Shown here piece after piece: positions 7,524 through 14,791 of a stretch of DNA of 64,000 nucleotides; the first letter of the stretch is position 1; each line of letters begins with the position of its first letter. The notes under the pieces are model-generated. The model searched no databases. It saw only the letters and a program-made list of their open reading frames with translations, and was not told the origin of the DNA. The DNA lies in contig NZ_QGDV01000001.1 in the NCBI RefSeq assembly GCF_003149025.1, positions 463,457 to 527,456 of the forward strand, in the 5' to 3' direction. Made by a program: the position numbers and the translations under genes. This DNA is from Rathayibacter iranicus NCPPB 2253 = VKM Ac-1602 (GTDB taxonomy: Bacteria > Actinomycetota > Actinomycetes > Actinomycetales > Microbacteriaceae).

Positions 7524-7829
7524 TCACGCCTCCAGCGCGTGCCGCACCGCATCGTTGACGATGTGCGTGACGTGCGTGTCCGCGACGGAGTAGTGCGCCT
7601 CGCGTCCCACGCGCTCCACTGCGACCAGCCCGGCGGTGCGGAGCATCCGTAGGTGCTGCGAGACCAGAGGCTGTGAGAGCCCGGTCACCTCGGCCAGCCG
7701 GCCGACGGTCGAGGTCTCCTCCGCGAGGGCTCGCAGCAGGCGCAGCCGGGACGAGGAGGACAGAACCTTGAAGAGCTCTGCAGCGGGTTCGAGGTCCTCG
7801 GTCATCTGCTCATGTAAGCAGAGGTGCAT
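7524..7829 (-). CDS. ArsR-family winged-helix regulator
   Basis: 101 residues from ATG 7829 (MHLCLHEQ...), or 93 from ATG 7805. Winged-helix features are clear: LFKVLSSSSRLRLLRAL, then the recognition region LAEVTGLSQPLVSQHLRML and wing LVAVERVGREAHYSVAD. ArsR-type proteins repress by binding operator DNA and release on metal or other effectors. The typical CVC metal site is absent; the N-terminal Cys/His pair exists only if the upstream start is used. It is divergent from the DUF3097 gene, 49 bases away, so it may control that gene and itself. Effector unknown. Confidence 0.85.
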   Translation of the reverse strand: MHLCLHEQMTEDLEPAAELFKVLSSSSRLRLLRALAEETSTVGRLAEVTGLSQPLVSQHLRMLRTAGLVAVERVGREAHYSVADTHVTHIVNDAVRHALEA

Positions 7830-7878
7830 GTACCGTGTCCGCGCACAGGGCGGCGTGCCTCCGGCTACCCTCGGTGCG

Positions 7879-8727
7879 ATGGACGAGGACAGGTACGGGC
7901 AGGACGTGCTCGCGGGGGACTGGCGGGCGCGGGGCAGGGTCGAGGTGGCGGTCGTCGAGGCGGAGCGCGACCTGGTGGTCGAGGAGGTCGCGTCCGGCTT
8001 CGTCGGCGCCGTACTGGGCGTGGAGCTGCGGATGGTCCGCCTGGAGGACCGGTTCGGCAAGGTCCGGGTGTTCCCGCTCGGCCCCGGCTTCCTTGTGGAC
8101 GGGAAGCCCGTGTCGCTCAAGGCGCCCGGGCTCAAGCGCGATGCCAACCTCGGCCGCGCCCGCTCCGCCTCCGGCTCCTTCCACGTCGCAGAAGCGAAGG
8201 CGCGGGTCGCGCTGCCCAGCCGCATCTACGTCGAGGGCCGCCATGACGCCGAGCTGGTCGAGAAAGTCTGGGGTCACGACCTGCGGATCGAGGGGGTCGT
8301 CGTCGAGTACATCGAGGGCGTCGACAACCTCGACGAGCTTGTGCGTGAGTTCCGGCCCGACCGGGGGCGGCGCATCGGCGTGCTCGTCGATCACCTCGTG
8401 CGCGGGTCGAAGGAGTCGCGTATCGCCGAGAAGGTCGCGGCCGGCCCGCACGGCGCTCACGTCCTCATCGTGGGCCACCCCTACATCGACGTGTGGCAGG
8501 CCGTGAAGCCCGCTCGGCTCGGCCTTCCGCGCTGGCCCGAGATCCCGCGCGGCATCGAGTGGAAGCACGGGATCTGCGCGGCGCTTGGCTGGCCGCACGA
8601 GGAGCAGGCGGATATCGCTCGCGCATGGCAGCGCATCCTCGGGCAAGTGCGCACGTTTCAGGACCTGGAGCCGGCGCTGCTCGGCCGGGTGGAGCAGCTG
8701 ATCGACTTCGTGACGGAGCCGGCATGA
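7879..8727 (+). CDS. DUF3097 family protein
   Basis: 282-residue soluble protein matching, from recall, the actinobacterial DUF3097 family. Conserved-looking blocks include RIYVEGRHDAELVEKVWG (a Toprim-like strand with an acidic patch), GVDNLDELV, GVLVDHLVRGSKES and VGHPYIDVWQAVKP. The VEGRHD and VDHLV blocks suggest a Toprim-like metal site and hence a nuclease or nucleotide-processing role, but no function is established. Start ATG 7879 lies just after the divergent ArsR promoter region. The downstream DUF3054 gene overlaps by four bases. Confidence 0.82.
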   Translation: MDEDRYGQDVLAGDWRARGRVEVAVVEAERDLVVEEVASGFVGAVLGVELRMVRLEDRFGKVRVFPLGPGFLVDGKPVSLKAPGLKRDANLGRARSASGSFHVAEAKARVALPSRIYVEGRHDAELVEKVWGHDLRIEGVVVEYIEGVDNLDELVREFRPDRGRRIGVLVDHLVRGSKESRIAEKVAAGPHGAHVLIVGHPYIDVWQAVKPARLGLPRWPEIPRGIEWKHGICAALGWPHEEQADIARAWQRILGQVRTFQDLEPALLGRVEQLIDFVTEPA

Positions 8728-9089
8728 CGAGCCGTGCGTGGCTCGGACTCGGCGTGGACACCGCTCTCGTGCTGGTGTTCGTGGTGATCGGGCGGCGCAG
8801 CCACGAGGAGGGGTCGGAGCTGCTGGGTCTGGCCACGACGCTCTGGCCCTTCCTCATAGCGCTGCTGGTTGGCTGGGCGGTCTCGCGGTCCTGGCGTGCG
8901 CCGGACCGGATCCTCCCCACCGGCCTCGTGGTGTGGGCGGTGACCGTGGTGGGTGGGATGCTGCTGCGCCTCGCCTCCGGGCAGGGCGTGCAGTGGAGCT
9001 TCGTGATCGTGACCGCGGTGGTGCTGGCCGTGTTCCTCCTGGGCCGTCGCGCGCTCACCCGGCTGAAGGAGCGCCGGAGCCGCAGCTAG
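8724..9089 (+). CDS. DUF3054 family membrane protein
   Basis: 121 residues from ATG 8724 (ATGA overlap with the DUF3097 stop). Four hydrophobic segments (about 7-22, 38-55, 65-85, 92-108) and a basic tail RRALTRLKERRSRS. The length and pattern fit the small actinobacterial DUF3054 integral membrane family of unknown function. Co-translation with DUF3097 is likely; the two are not otherwise linked in function by anything visible. Confidence 0.8.
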   Translation: MTSRAWLGLGVDTALVLVFVVIGRRSHEEGSELLGLATTLWPFLIALLVGWAVSRSWRAPDRILPTGLVVWAVTVVGGMLLRLASGQGVQWSFVIVTAVVLAVFLLGRRALTRLKERRSRS

Positions 9090-9158
9090 CGCCGCTCCGC
9101 CGTGCCGTCCCGCGCCCGTATCACGCCCTCCGGCCGGTCGACCTGGCAGCATGTGCGC

Positions 9159-9470
9159 ATGCCCCGTCAACGGCCGGTCGAGGGCGCGGTTATCGTGCGC
9201 GACCTGGGCCTCTACGCCGACGTGCAGGCCGACCGCGCGCATCACGGCGGCCTCGATAAGGCGCTCTACGCCTACTCCGCCCAGGATGCGCGGTGGTGGG
9301 AGGAGCGCCTCGGCCGCCCCCTGCCCGCCGGTCGCTTCGGCGAGAACCTGCGGATGGAGGGGCTCGACGTGAGCGGTGCCGTGATCGGCGAGCGCTGGCG
9401 GATCGACGCCGCTGTCGAGGTGCTGAGTCGGCCTGAGCACGGGGTGCCGGTCGAGCGGGCGCTGGCCTGA
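9159..9470 (+). pseudogene. Truncated MOSC-domain protein
   Basis: About 104 residues matching the middle of MOSC sulfurase-like proteins: QADRAHHGGLDKALYAY, WWEERLGRPLPAGRFGENL and GAVIGERW. Full-length relatives are about 200 residues and carry a conserved Cys after the strand following GERWR; here the sequence departs there and stops (VPVERALA). The N-terminal 30-40 residues of the family are also missing. MOSC domains carry sulfur from a Cys persulfide or bind Moco, so without the Cys this copy is probably inactive. It could still be translated from ATG 9159. Confidence 0.65.
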
Positions 9471-9736
9471 CGACGACGGGGCGGGGAGCGCCCCCCGAAA
9501 GAGGCAGTGCAAGGAGCCGCGCGGGGTGAATCTCGAGCTGCGAGCCACCCTCTGAGCCGATACTCACGCGACGACCACGTTTTCCTCGGAGCGCAGACTT
9601 CACCTTTTCTCGTCACTCTCCGTGACAGAAGCCGGGGCGAGCGCCTGCGAAGAACCGGGCCGAGTCGGTTCCCTCTCGTCTGAATGCGGTTCATCGAGCA
9701 CCGTTCCGGCTAAGGGGAACGAGTCGAAGGGCAGTC

Positions 9737-10543
9737 ATGCTACTCATCCGGTCACGGCGCCGCATCGTGACGATTCTCGCCGGTATCTGCGGCCTCGCTG
9801 TACTGGCAACCTTGTCTCCGACTGTCCCCTCGGCGACTGCCCAATCCCTTCGCGACCAAATTCCCATTGTCGCCGGAACCGCGCTCCAACTGCCCGGGTC
9901 TCGGTGGTGCACCGCGGGAGCTGTGCTCGAGGCCAGGACCTGGATGTCGAGAGCAACTCCGGTCGGACGCGCGACCCGCTATGTCGTCCTGGCCAGGCAC
10001 TGCGGGGGCATCGGAAGTGCCATTACGGTCGGCGGTCAGGTTGTCGGCTCGGTGACCTGGGCATCGTCCACCTACGACCTCGCGATAGCGACGATCCCGG
10101 CGTCCCAGATACAACGACCGGTCTGTAGCGGAGCATCCCAACTGCACCATTGCACCATTCCCGCCGCCACTCCCCGCGCAGTCGGCAGGATAGTCCTGCA
10201 CCGCGGGCCGCTTCCGGCCGCCGTTCCAGTTCTCGGTTTTGGCGTCCCGGCCGCCGGCGAGTTCTTTTGCACCAGCGGCGCCGTGAGTTTTGTCCTCTGC
10301 GGATTTGCCTCCGTTCCCATTCCGCCGATGTGGTGGCCAGTTGGCGCGGTAGCGGCCGGCACCTACGATGGCCTCATGCCCGTTCCCGGCGACTCTGGCG
10401 GTCCCGTCGTGAGCTATGGTGGCAGGCTCTACGGCATCATCATCTCGGGAGCAATCAACGAGTACAGGGGCACCCTGGCGTATCTGCCACTCCCGCTCAT
10501 CCTTCAGGAACTCGGCTATATCTACGGTCTCGCGCCGGCCTAG
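9737..10543 (+). CDS. Secreted chymotrypsin-like serine protease, copy 1
   Basis: 268 residues with a Sec signal peptide (basic start, hydrophobic 11-30, likely cleavage near SATA-QS at about 35). The S1-fold triad is visible: H88 (VVLARHC), D114 (STYDLAIA) and S220 (GDSGGPV). Three Cys pairs are suggested by WCTAG/RHC, VCSGASQLHHC and FFCTSG/LC. It resembles the extracellular Pat-1/Chp proteases of plant-associated Microbacteriaceae, several of which affect host interaction; that likeness is from recall. First of a tandem family; it has its own 260-base upstream region. Confidence 0.85.
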   Translation: MLLIRSRRRIVTILAGICGLAVLATLSPTVPSATAQSLRDQIPIVAGTALQLPGSRWCTAGAVLEARTWMSRATPVGRATRYVVLARHCGGIGSAITVGGQVVGSVTWASSTYDLAIATIPASQIQRPVCSGASQLHHCTIPAATPRAVGRIVLHRGPLPAAVPVLGFGVPAAGEFFCTSGAVSFVLCGFASVPIPPMWWPVGAVAAGTYDGLMPVPGDSGGPVVSYGGRLYGIIISGAINEYRGTLAYLPLPLILQELGYIYGLAPA

Positions 10544-10775
10544 CGGCGACGCTGATGGCAGATGCTGGCGCTGCTACGAGAATAGCGACCCGGTCACTGA
10601 ATCGACATTCGTGCTTCCAGCAGGCGGCCTCATTGCTACCGTGTTACGGCGACTCATTCTCGCGGGAGAATCGTGCGGACCCGACGACGAGTTGCTCCAG
10701 CGACGCGACGCCGTCGCTCCCGACCACAAAGAGCCCCATGCGCATTGCCTTGCTCACGCGAGGCAGAGCGGCATT

Positions 10776-11210
10776 GAATTATGACCTCGCACTAGCGACG
10801 ATCCCGCCGTCAACGGTGCAGCGACCCCTCTGCTCCGGAGCGTCGCAATTGCACCACTGCACCATTCCGGCTGCCACTCCGAGAGCCGTCGGCAGGGTCG
10901 TCCTCCATGACGGATCGACGCAACGTGACGTCGCGATCCCCGGTACCGGAGTCCCGGCCGTCGGTGAACGCTTCTGCACCAGCGGCGCGGTGAGCTTAGT
11001 GAACTGCGGCTTTGGATCTGTCGACGTTCGGATCTGTCGACGTTCCTCGTAGAGGCGGGGGGTCCCGGTGCAGCAGCCGCCCGTACCTTCAACGGCCGTA
11101 ATGTCGTCTTAGCCGACAAAAGAGTTCGGTGGCCGTTCGGAAATCGGACTGCACCACGTCGCGATCTCTCCGCTGTGCCAATACTCATGCAATGGGCATA
11201 TCTTCTTCAC
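10776..11210 (+). pseudogene. Decayed serine protease copy of the tandem array
   Basis: The sequence from about 10782 (NYDLALATIPPS) to about 11020 (FCTSGAVSLVNCGFGS) matches the middle of the neighbouring proteases. The signal peptide and His region are absent upstream. After a short duplication (GATCTGTCGACGTTC occurs at about 11016 and again at 11031) the frame stops; a shifted frame still shows AARTFNGRN, but the GDSGGP serine region is replaced. A weak remnant of the last strand (SAVPILMQW) lies near 11180. It therefore lacks both His and Ser and cannot be a protease. Confidence 0.8.
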
Positions 11211-11339
11211 TGACGGGTTCGATACTCGCTGTGTACCGTCCGTAATGTACACCGAACTCATCCCTGCGGAAGAGCGGGACCTGCCGGGTTCACCCTTTTT
11301 CTGTCACCGAGAGCTGCGAGGACTGATAACGGACGAGCG

Positions 11340-12158
11340 ATGAGCAGAAAGGCCTCCATGATCATCTCCCGTTCACTGCGACGCGCACTCCTCGCCGGCT
11401 TCTGCGGCACCGCACTACTGATGTCGTTCTGTCCTGCGGCCCCCGCGGCGAATGCCCAATCCATTCGCGACCAGATTCCCATCGTGGCGGGCACAGCCCT
11501 CAGGGTGTACGGCTCTCACCGGTGCACCGCGGGCGTCGTGCTTAGATCGAGAAGCTGGGTTTCGCTCGCAACACCCATCGGACGAGCGACCCGCTATGTG
11601 GTCCTCGCCAAGCACTGCGCCGACTACGCCGATCCCATTTCCGTCGACGGCCAGGTCGTCGGGCGGGTGAGTTGGCGGTCGCCGACTTACGATATCGAGT
11701 TAGCGACGATACCCCCGTCCGTCGCGCAGCGGCCAGTGTGCAGCGGAGCATCCCAACTGCACCACTGCACCATTCCGCCCGCCACTCCGCGAGCAGTCGG
11801 CAGGATCATCCTCAACAGCAACCCGCCTGAGAACGCTGTTCCGATCGTCGGCTTCGGGGTCCCTGACGTCGGCGAACGCTTCTGCACTAGCGGCTCCATA
11901 AGCTATATCAACTGCGTATTCGAGATCACCGACACTCCGCCCGGCCAATCTCAATCGGGTCAGGATTTCGCCCGCACGATGAACGGCGTGACCCTCCAGC
12001 CCGGAGATTCAGGAGGACCCGTGGCGGGCGTCAACGGCAGGCTTTACGGAATTATTTCCAAGCGGGGGAGGGACAACTACAGGGACACCATCGGCTATGT
12101 GCCGATGTTTGTCGTCATGCAAGACCTCGGGTATGTCTACGAACTCGCCCCAGCGTAG
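11340..12158 (+). CDS. Secreted chymotrypsin-like serine protease, copy 2
   Basis: 272 residues (ATG 11340; ATG 11358 is an alternative start). Signal peptide to about residue 40 (PAANAQSIRDQ). Triad H92 (VVLAKHC), D118 (PTYDIELA), S224 (QPGDSGGPV). The CSGASQLHHC pair is conserved. Compared with copy 1 it carries a slightly longer loop before the Ser strand (TPPGQSQSGQD), where the copies vary most and where substrate preference could differ. Its upstream region shares a TTCACC(C)TTTT element with copy 1, suggesting the two have independent but similar promoters. Confidence 0.85.
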   Translation: MSRKASMIISRSLRRALLAGFCGTALLMSFCPAAPAANAQSIRDQIPIVAGTALRVYGSHRCTAGVVLRSRSWVSLATPIGRATRYVVLAKHCADYADPISVDGQVVGRVSWRSPTYDIELATIPPSVAQRPVCSGASQLHHCTIPPATPRAVGRIILNSNPPENAVPIVGFGVPDVGERFCTSGSISYINCVFEITDTPPGQSQSGQDFARTMNGVTLQPGDSGGPVAGVNGRLYGIISKRGRDNYRDTIGYVPMFVVMQDLGYVYELAPA

Positions 12159-12190
12159 TCGGCCTGTCTGGCACCACTGAGCACTGAAAG

Positions 12191-13003
12191 GTGTGCGCGA
12201 TCATCACCGCTACAGTCCGTCGTCCCGTCACTCTCTGTGCCGGGATCTGCGGCTTCGCCCTTCTCGCGATACTCTACCCGGGTCCTCCTGCGGCCACTGC
12301 GCAGTCCCTCCGCGACCAGATCCCGGTCGTCGCCGGTACCGCCCTTGGGCTGCAAGGTGCTCATCGGTGCACCGCGGGCCCCGTGCTCCGATCCAGAAGC
12401 TGGATCTCGAGAAGCACGCCGATCCGACGAGCGACTCGCTATGTCGTCCTCGCAAAGCACTGCGCCAACCTGGGCGATGAACTCACCGTCGATGGCACCG
12501 TCGTCGGCACCGTGAGTTGGGTCTCGCCGAATTACGACCTCGAGCTCGTAAAGATTCCCCCGTCCGTCGTGCAGCGACCGGTGTGCAGCGGAGCATCCCA
12601 ACTGCATCACTGCACCGTTCCCGATGCCACTCCGAGAGCAGTCGGCAGAATCATCCTCAATAACGGACTGAGCCAGGAGGCTGTTCCTGTCCGTGGCTTC
12701 GGAATCCCGACCACCGGCGAACGCTTTTGCACCAGCGGATCCGTGACCTTCGTCAACTGCGCCTTCGGGTCCATCAATGTCCCTGCCATCGGGTTCGCTC
12801 CCGGTGACGCGGCCGCCCTCACATATAACGGCAACAACATCACCTCGGGAGACTCGGGAGGCCCCGTGGCAAGTATCACTGGCCGACTGTACGGCATCAT
12901 CCTCCGCTGGGGACTCCGCACATACACGGGCATCATGGGCTATCTGCCGATGCCGACCATCCTTCAGGACCTCGGCTACAGCTACGACCTCGCGCCAGCG
13001 TGA
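12191..13003 (+). CDS. Secreted chymotrypsin-like serine protease, copy 3
   Basis: 270 residues, probably from GTG 12191, only 32 bases after copy 2, so the two may be cotranscribed. Signal peptide with AATAQSLRDQ at the cleavage region (about 35-42). Triad H90 (VVLAKHC), D116 (PNYDLELV), S222 (SGDSGGPV). Very similar to copy 4, including the block before the active Ser (GFAPGDAAALTYNGNNITSG against GFAPGEVAARTVTGNNITAG), which points to a recent duplication. Secretion and cleavage of extracellular protein are inferred from the fold; substrate unknown. Confidence 0.84.
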   Translation: MCAIITATVRRPVTLCAGICGFALLAILYPGPPAATAQSLRDQIPVVAGTALGLQGAHRCTAGPVLRSRSWISRSTPIRRATRYVVLAKHCANLGDELTVDGTVVGTVSWVSPNYDLELVKIPPSVVQRPVCSGASQLHHCTVPDATPRAVGRIILNNGLSQEAVPVRGFGIPTTGERFCTSGSVTFVNCAFGSINVPAIGFAPGDAAALTYNGNNITSGDSGGPVASITGRLYGIILRWGLRTYTGIMGYLPMPTILQDLGYSYDLAPA

Positions 13004-13068
13004 CGACAGCGCGGATTCCTTTCCCTCTCACGCCCAGGCTTCTCTTCTCACGCACAAGAAGGACCCGC

Positions 13069-13872
13069 ATGACAGTCACCTCTTCCGTGCTCCGCACCAT
13101 CTCTCTCTGCGCCGGGATCTGCGGCTTCGCGATACTGGCAACACTCTGTTCGGGTCCTCCTGCGGCCACTGCCCAATCGCTTCGCGATCAGATCCCCATC
13201 GTGGCGGGCACCTCTCTCGGAATGCAGGGAGCACCCCGGTGCACCGCGGGCGCCGTCCTGAAGTCCAGAAGCTGGATTGCACGAGCGACACCGATCGGTC
13301 GAGCGACTCGCTATGTGGTCCTCGCAAAGCACTGCGCTAACCAGGGCGACGAGATCACCGTGGACGGCGCCGTCGTTGGCACGGTGAGCTGGGTCTCGCC
13401 GAACTACGACCTAGCGATAGCGAAGATTCCCCCATCGACGGTGCAGAGGCCGATGTGCAGCGGGGCATCCCAACTGCACCACTGCACGATCACCGACGCC
13501 GCGCCGCGAGCGGTCGGCAGGATCATCCTGAACGACTCGGCGCAGGGGGCCATTCCCATCTCCGGAATAGGAATCCCGGCCGCCGGAGAACGTTTCTGCA
13601 CGAGCGGCGCTGTCACCTTCGTCAACTGCGCGTTCGAATCCATCGACGTTCCCGTTACCGGGTTCGCTCCGGGTGAAGTGGCGGCACGCACCGTGACCGG
13701 CAACAACATCACAGCCGGAGATTCGGGAGGCCCCGTGGCAGGCCTGAACGGCAGGCTCTACGGGATCATCCTCCTCTGGGGAATCAATGAATACACGGGA
13801 ATCATGGGCTATCTGGCGATGCCGACCATCCTGCAAGACCTCGGCTACAGCTACGAACTCGCACCGGCTTAG
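13069..13872 (+). CDS. Secreted chymotrypsin-like serine protease, copy 4
   Basis: 267 residues from ATG 13069, chosen because AGAAGGA lies at the right distance and the signal peptide then starts MTVTSSVLRT as in copy 5 (MTLTSSARRT). Triad H88 (VVLAKHC), D114 (PNYDLAIA), S219 (AGDSGGPV). Cys pattern as in the other copies. An earlier in-frame ATG at 13000 overlaps copy 3 but would put 23 residues ahead of the signal peptide and is rejected. 65 bases separate it from copy 3 and 45 from copy 5. Confidence 0.85.
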   Translation: MTVTSSVLRTISLCAGICGFAILATLCSGPPAATAQSLRDQIPIVAGTSLGMQGAPRCTAGAVLKSRSWIARATPIGRATRYVVLAKHCANQGDEITVDGAVVGTVSWVSPNYDLAIAKIPPSTVQRPMCSGASQLHHCTITDAAPRAVGRIILNDSAQGAIPISGIGIPAAGERFCTSGAVTFVNCAFESIDVPVTGFAPGEVAARTVTGNNITAGDSGGPVAGLNGRLYGIILLWGINEYTGIMGYLAMPTILQDLGYSYELAPA

Positions 13873-13917
13873 CGACAGTGCCGATCCCCTGTCACATCGA
13901 GCACGAAAAGAACCCAC

Positions 13918-14787
13918 ATGACACTTACCTCCTCCGCGCGCCGCACAATCGCTCTTCTCCTCGGCATCTGCGGACTCGCGACCCTCATCACCCTCACTCC
14001 GGCGGTCCCTGCGGCGACCGCGCAGTCCCTTCGCGACCAGATTCCCATCGTGGCGGGCACCGCCCTCGAAGTGCAGGGCGGTCGGCTCTGCACCGCGGGG
14101 GCCGTGCTCCGATCCAGAAATTGGTTCTCGCGAGCCTCGCCCATCGGAAGCGCGACCCGCTATCTCGCGATCCCGGAGCACTGCGCCGATCAGGGCAACA
14201 CCATCAAGGTCGGTGGTGAGGTCGTCGGCACGGTGACCTGGGTCTCCTCGCACTACGACCTCGCGATAGTGATGATCCCGCCGTCCAGGGTGCAGCGGCC
14301 GATCTGCAGCGGAGCATCCCAGCTGCACCACTGCACTATCCCGCCCACGACCCCGAAAGCAGTCGGCAGGATCGTCCTCAACCGCGGCTCGACCCAACAG
14401 GCCGTTCCGGTCCCTGGTGCCGGAATTGCCGCCGTCGGCGAACACTTCTGCACCAGCGGCGCCGTCAGCTTCGTCAACTGCGCATTCGAAGTCGCCGATA
14501 CGGCGACCGCCGGGCTGCCTCCGGGTGAACTCGCCGCCCGCACCACCAACGGAATCGCCCTCCAACCCGGGGACTCGGGCGGACCTGTGGCGAATGTCAG
14601 CGGCAGACTCTACGGCATCATCATCTCTCAGGGAGAAGACGATTACAGGGACATCATCGGATATCTGCCAATGGACACCATCTTCCGCGATCTTGGCTAT
14701 GACTATGCGCTCGCTCCGAGCGTAGTAGAAGCGCCGGGTGCGTCCGGCGCGGATCGCGGTGCGCCCGGTTGCGGGCTGGGAAGATAG
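13918..14787 (+). CDS. Secreted serine protease, copy 5, with C-terminal run-on
   Basis: 289 residues. Triad H88, D114 (SHYDLAIV), S220 (QPGDSGGPV) are kept, but the strand carrying His is altered (RYLAIPEHC instead of RYVVLAKHC). The other copies stop right after (Y/E)LAPA; here the text reads GCTCCGAGCGTAG where copy 2 has GCCCCAGCGTAG, so an extra base shifts the family stop out of frame and adds about 23 residues. The added tail ends four bases before the start of the DUF3516 helicase gene. The core fold should be intact. Confidence 0.8.
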   Translation: MTLTSSARRTIALLLGICGLATLITLTPAVPAATAQSLRDQIPIVAGTALEVQGGRLCTAGAVLRSRNWFSRASPIGSATRYLAIPEHCADQGNTIKVGGEVVGTVTWVSSHYDLAIVMIPPSRVQRPICSGASQLHHCTIPPTTPKAVGRIVLNRGSTQQAVPVPGAGIAAVGEHFCTSGAVSFVNCAFEVADTATAGLPPGELAARTTNGIALQPGDSGGPVANVSGRLYGIIISQGEDDYRDIIGYLPMDTIFRDLGYDYALAPSVVEAPGASGADRGAPGCGLGR

Positions 14788-14791
14788 GCGG

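Noticed and set aside
7800..7830. Operator of the ArsR regulator
   Set aside because: TGCT-CATGTA-AGCA is only a short imperfect palindrome inside the possible coding start; not enough to call.
10150..11052. 300-residue reading frame joining protease copy 1 and the relic
   Set aside because: The first two thirds are out of frame with copy 1 and Arg/Ser/His-rich; only the end matches the protease family.
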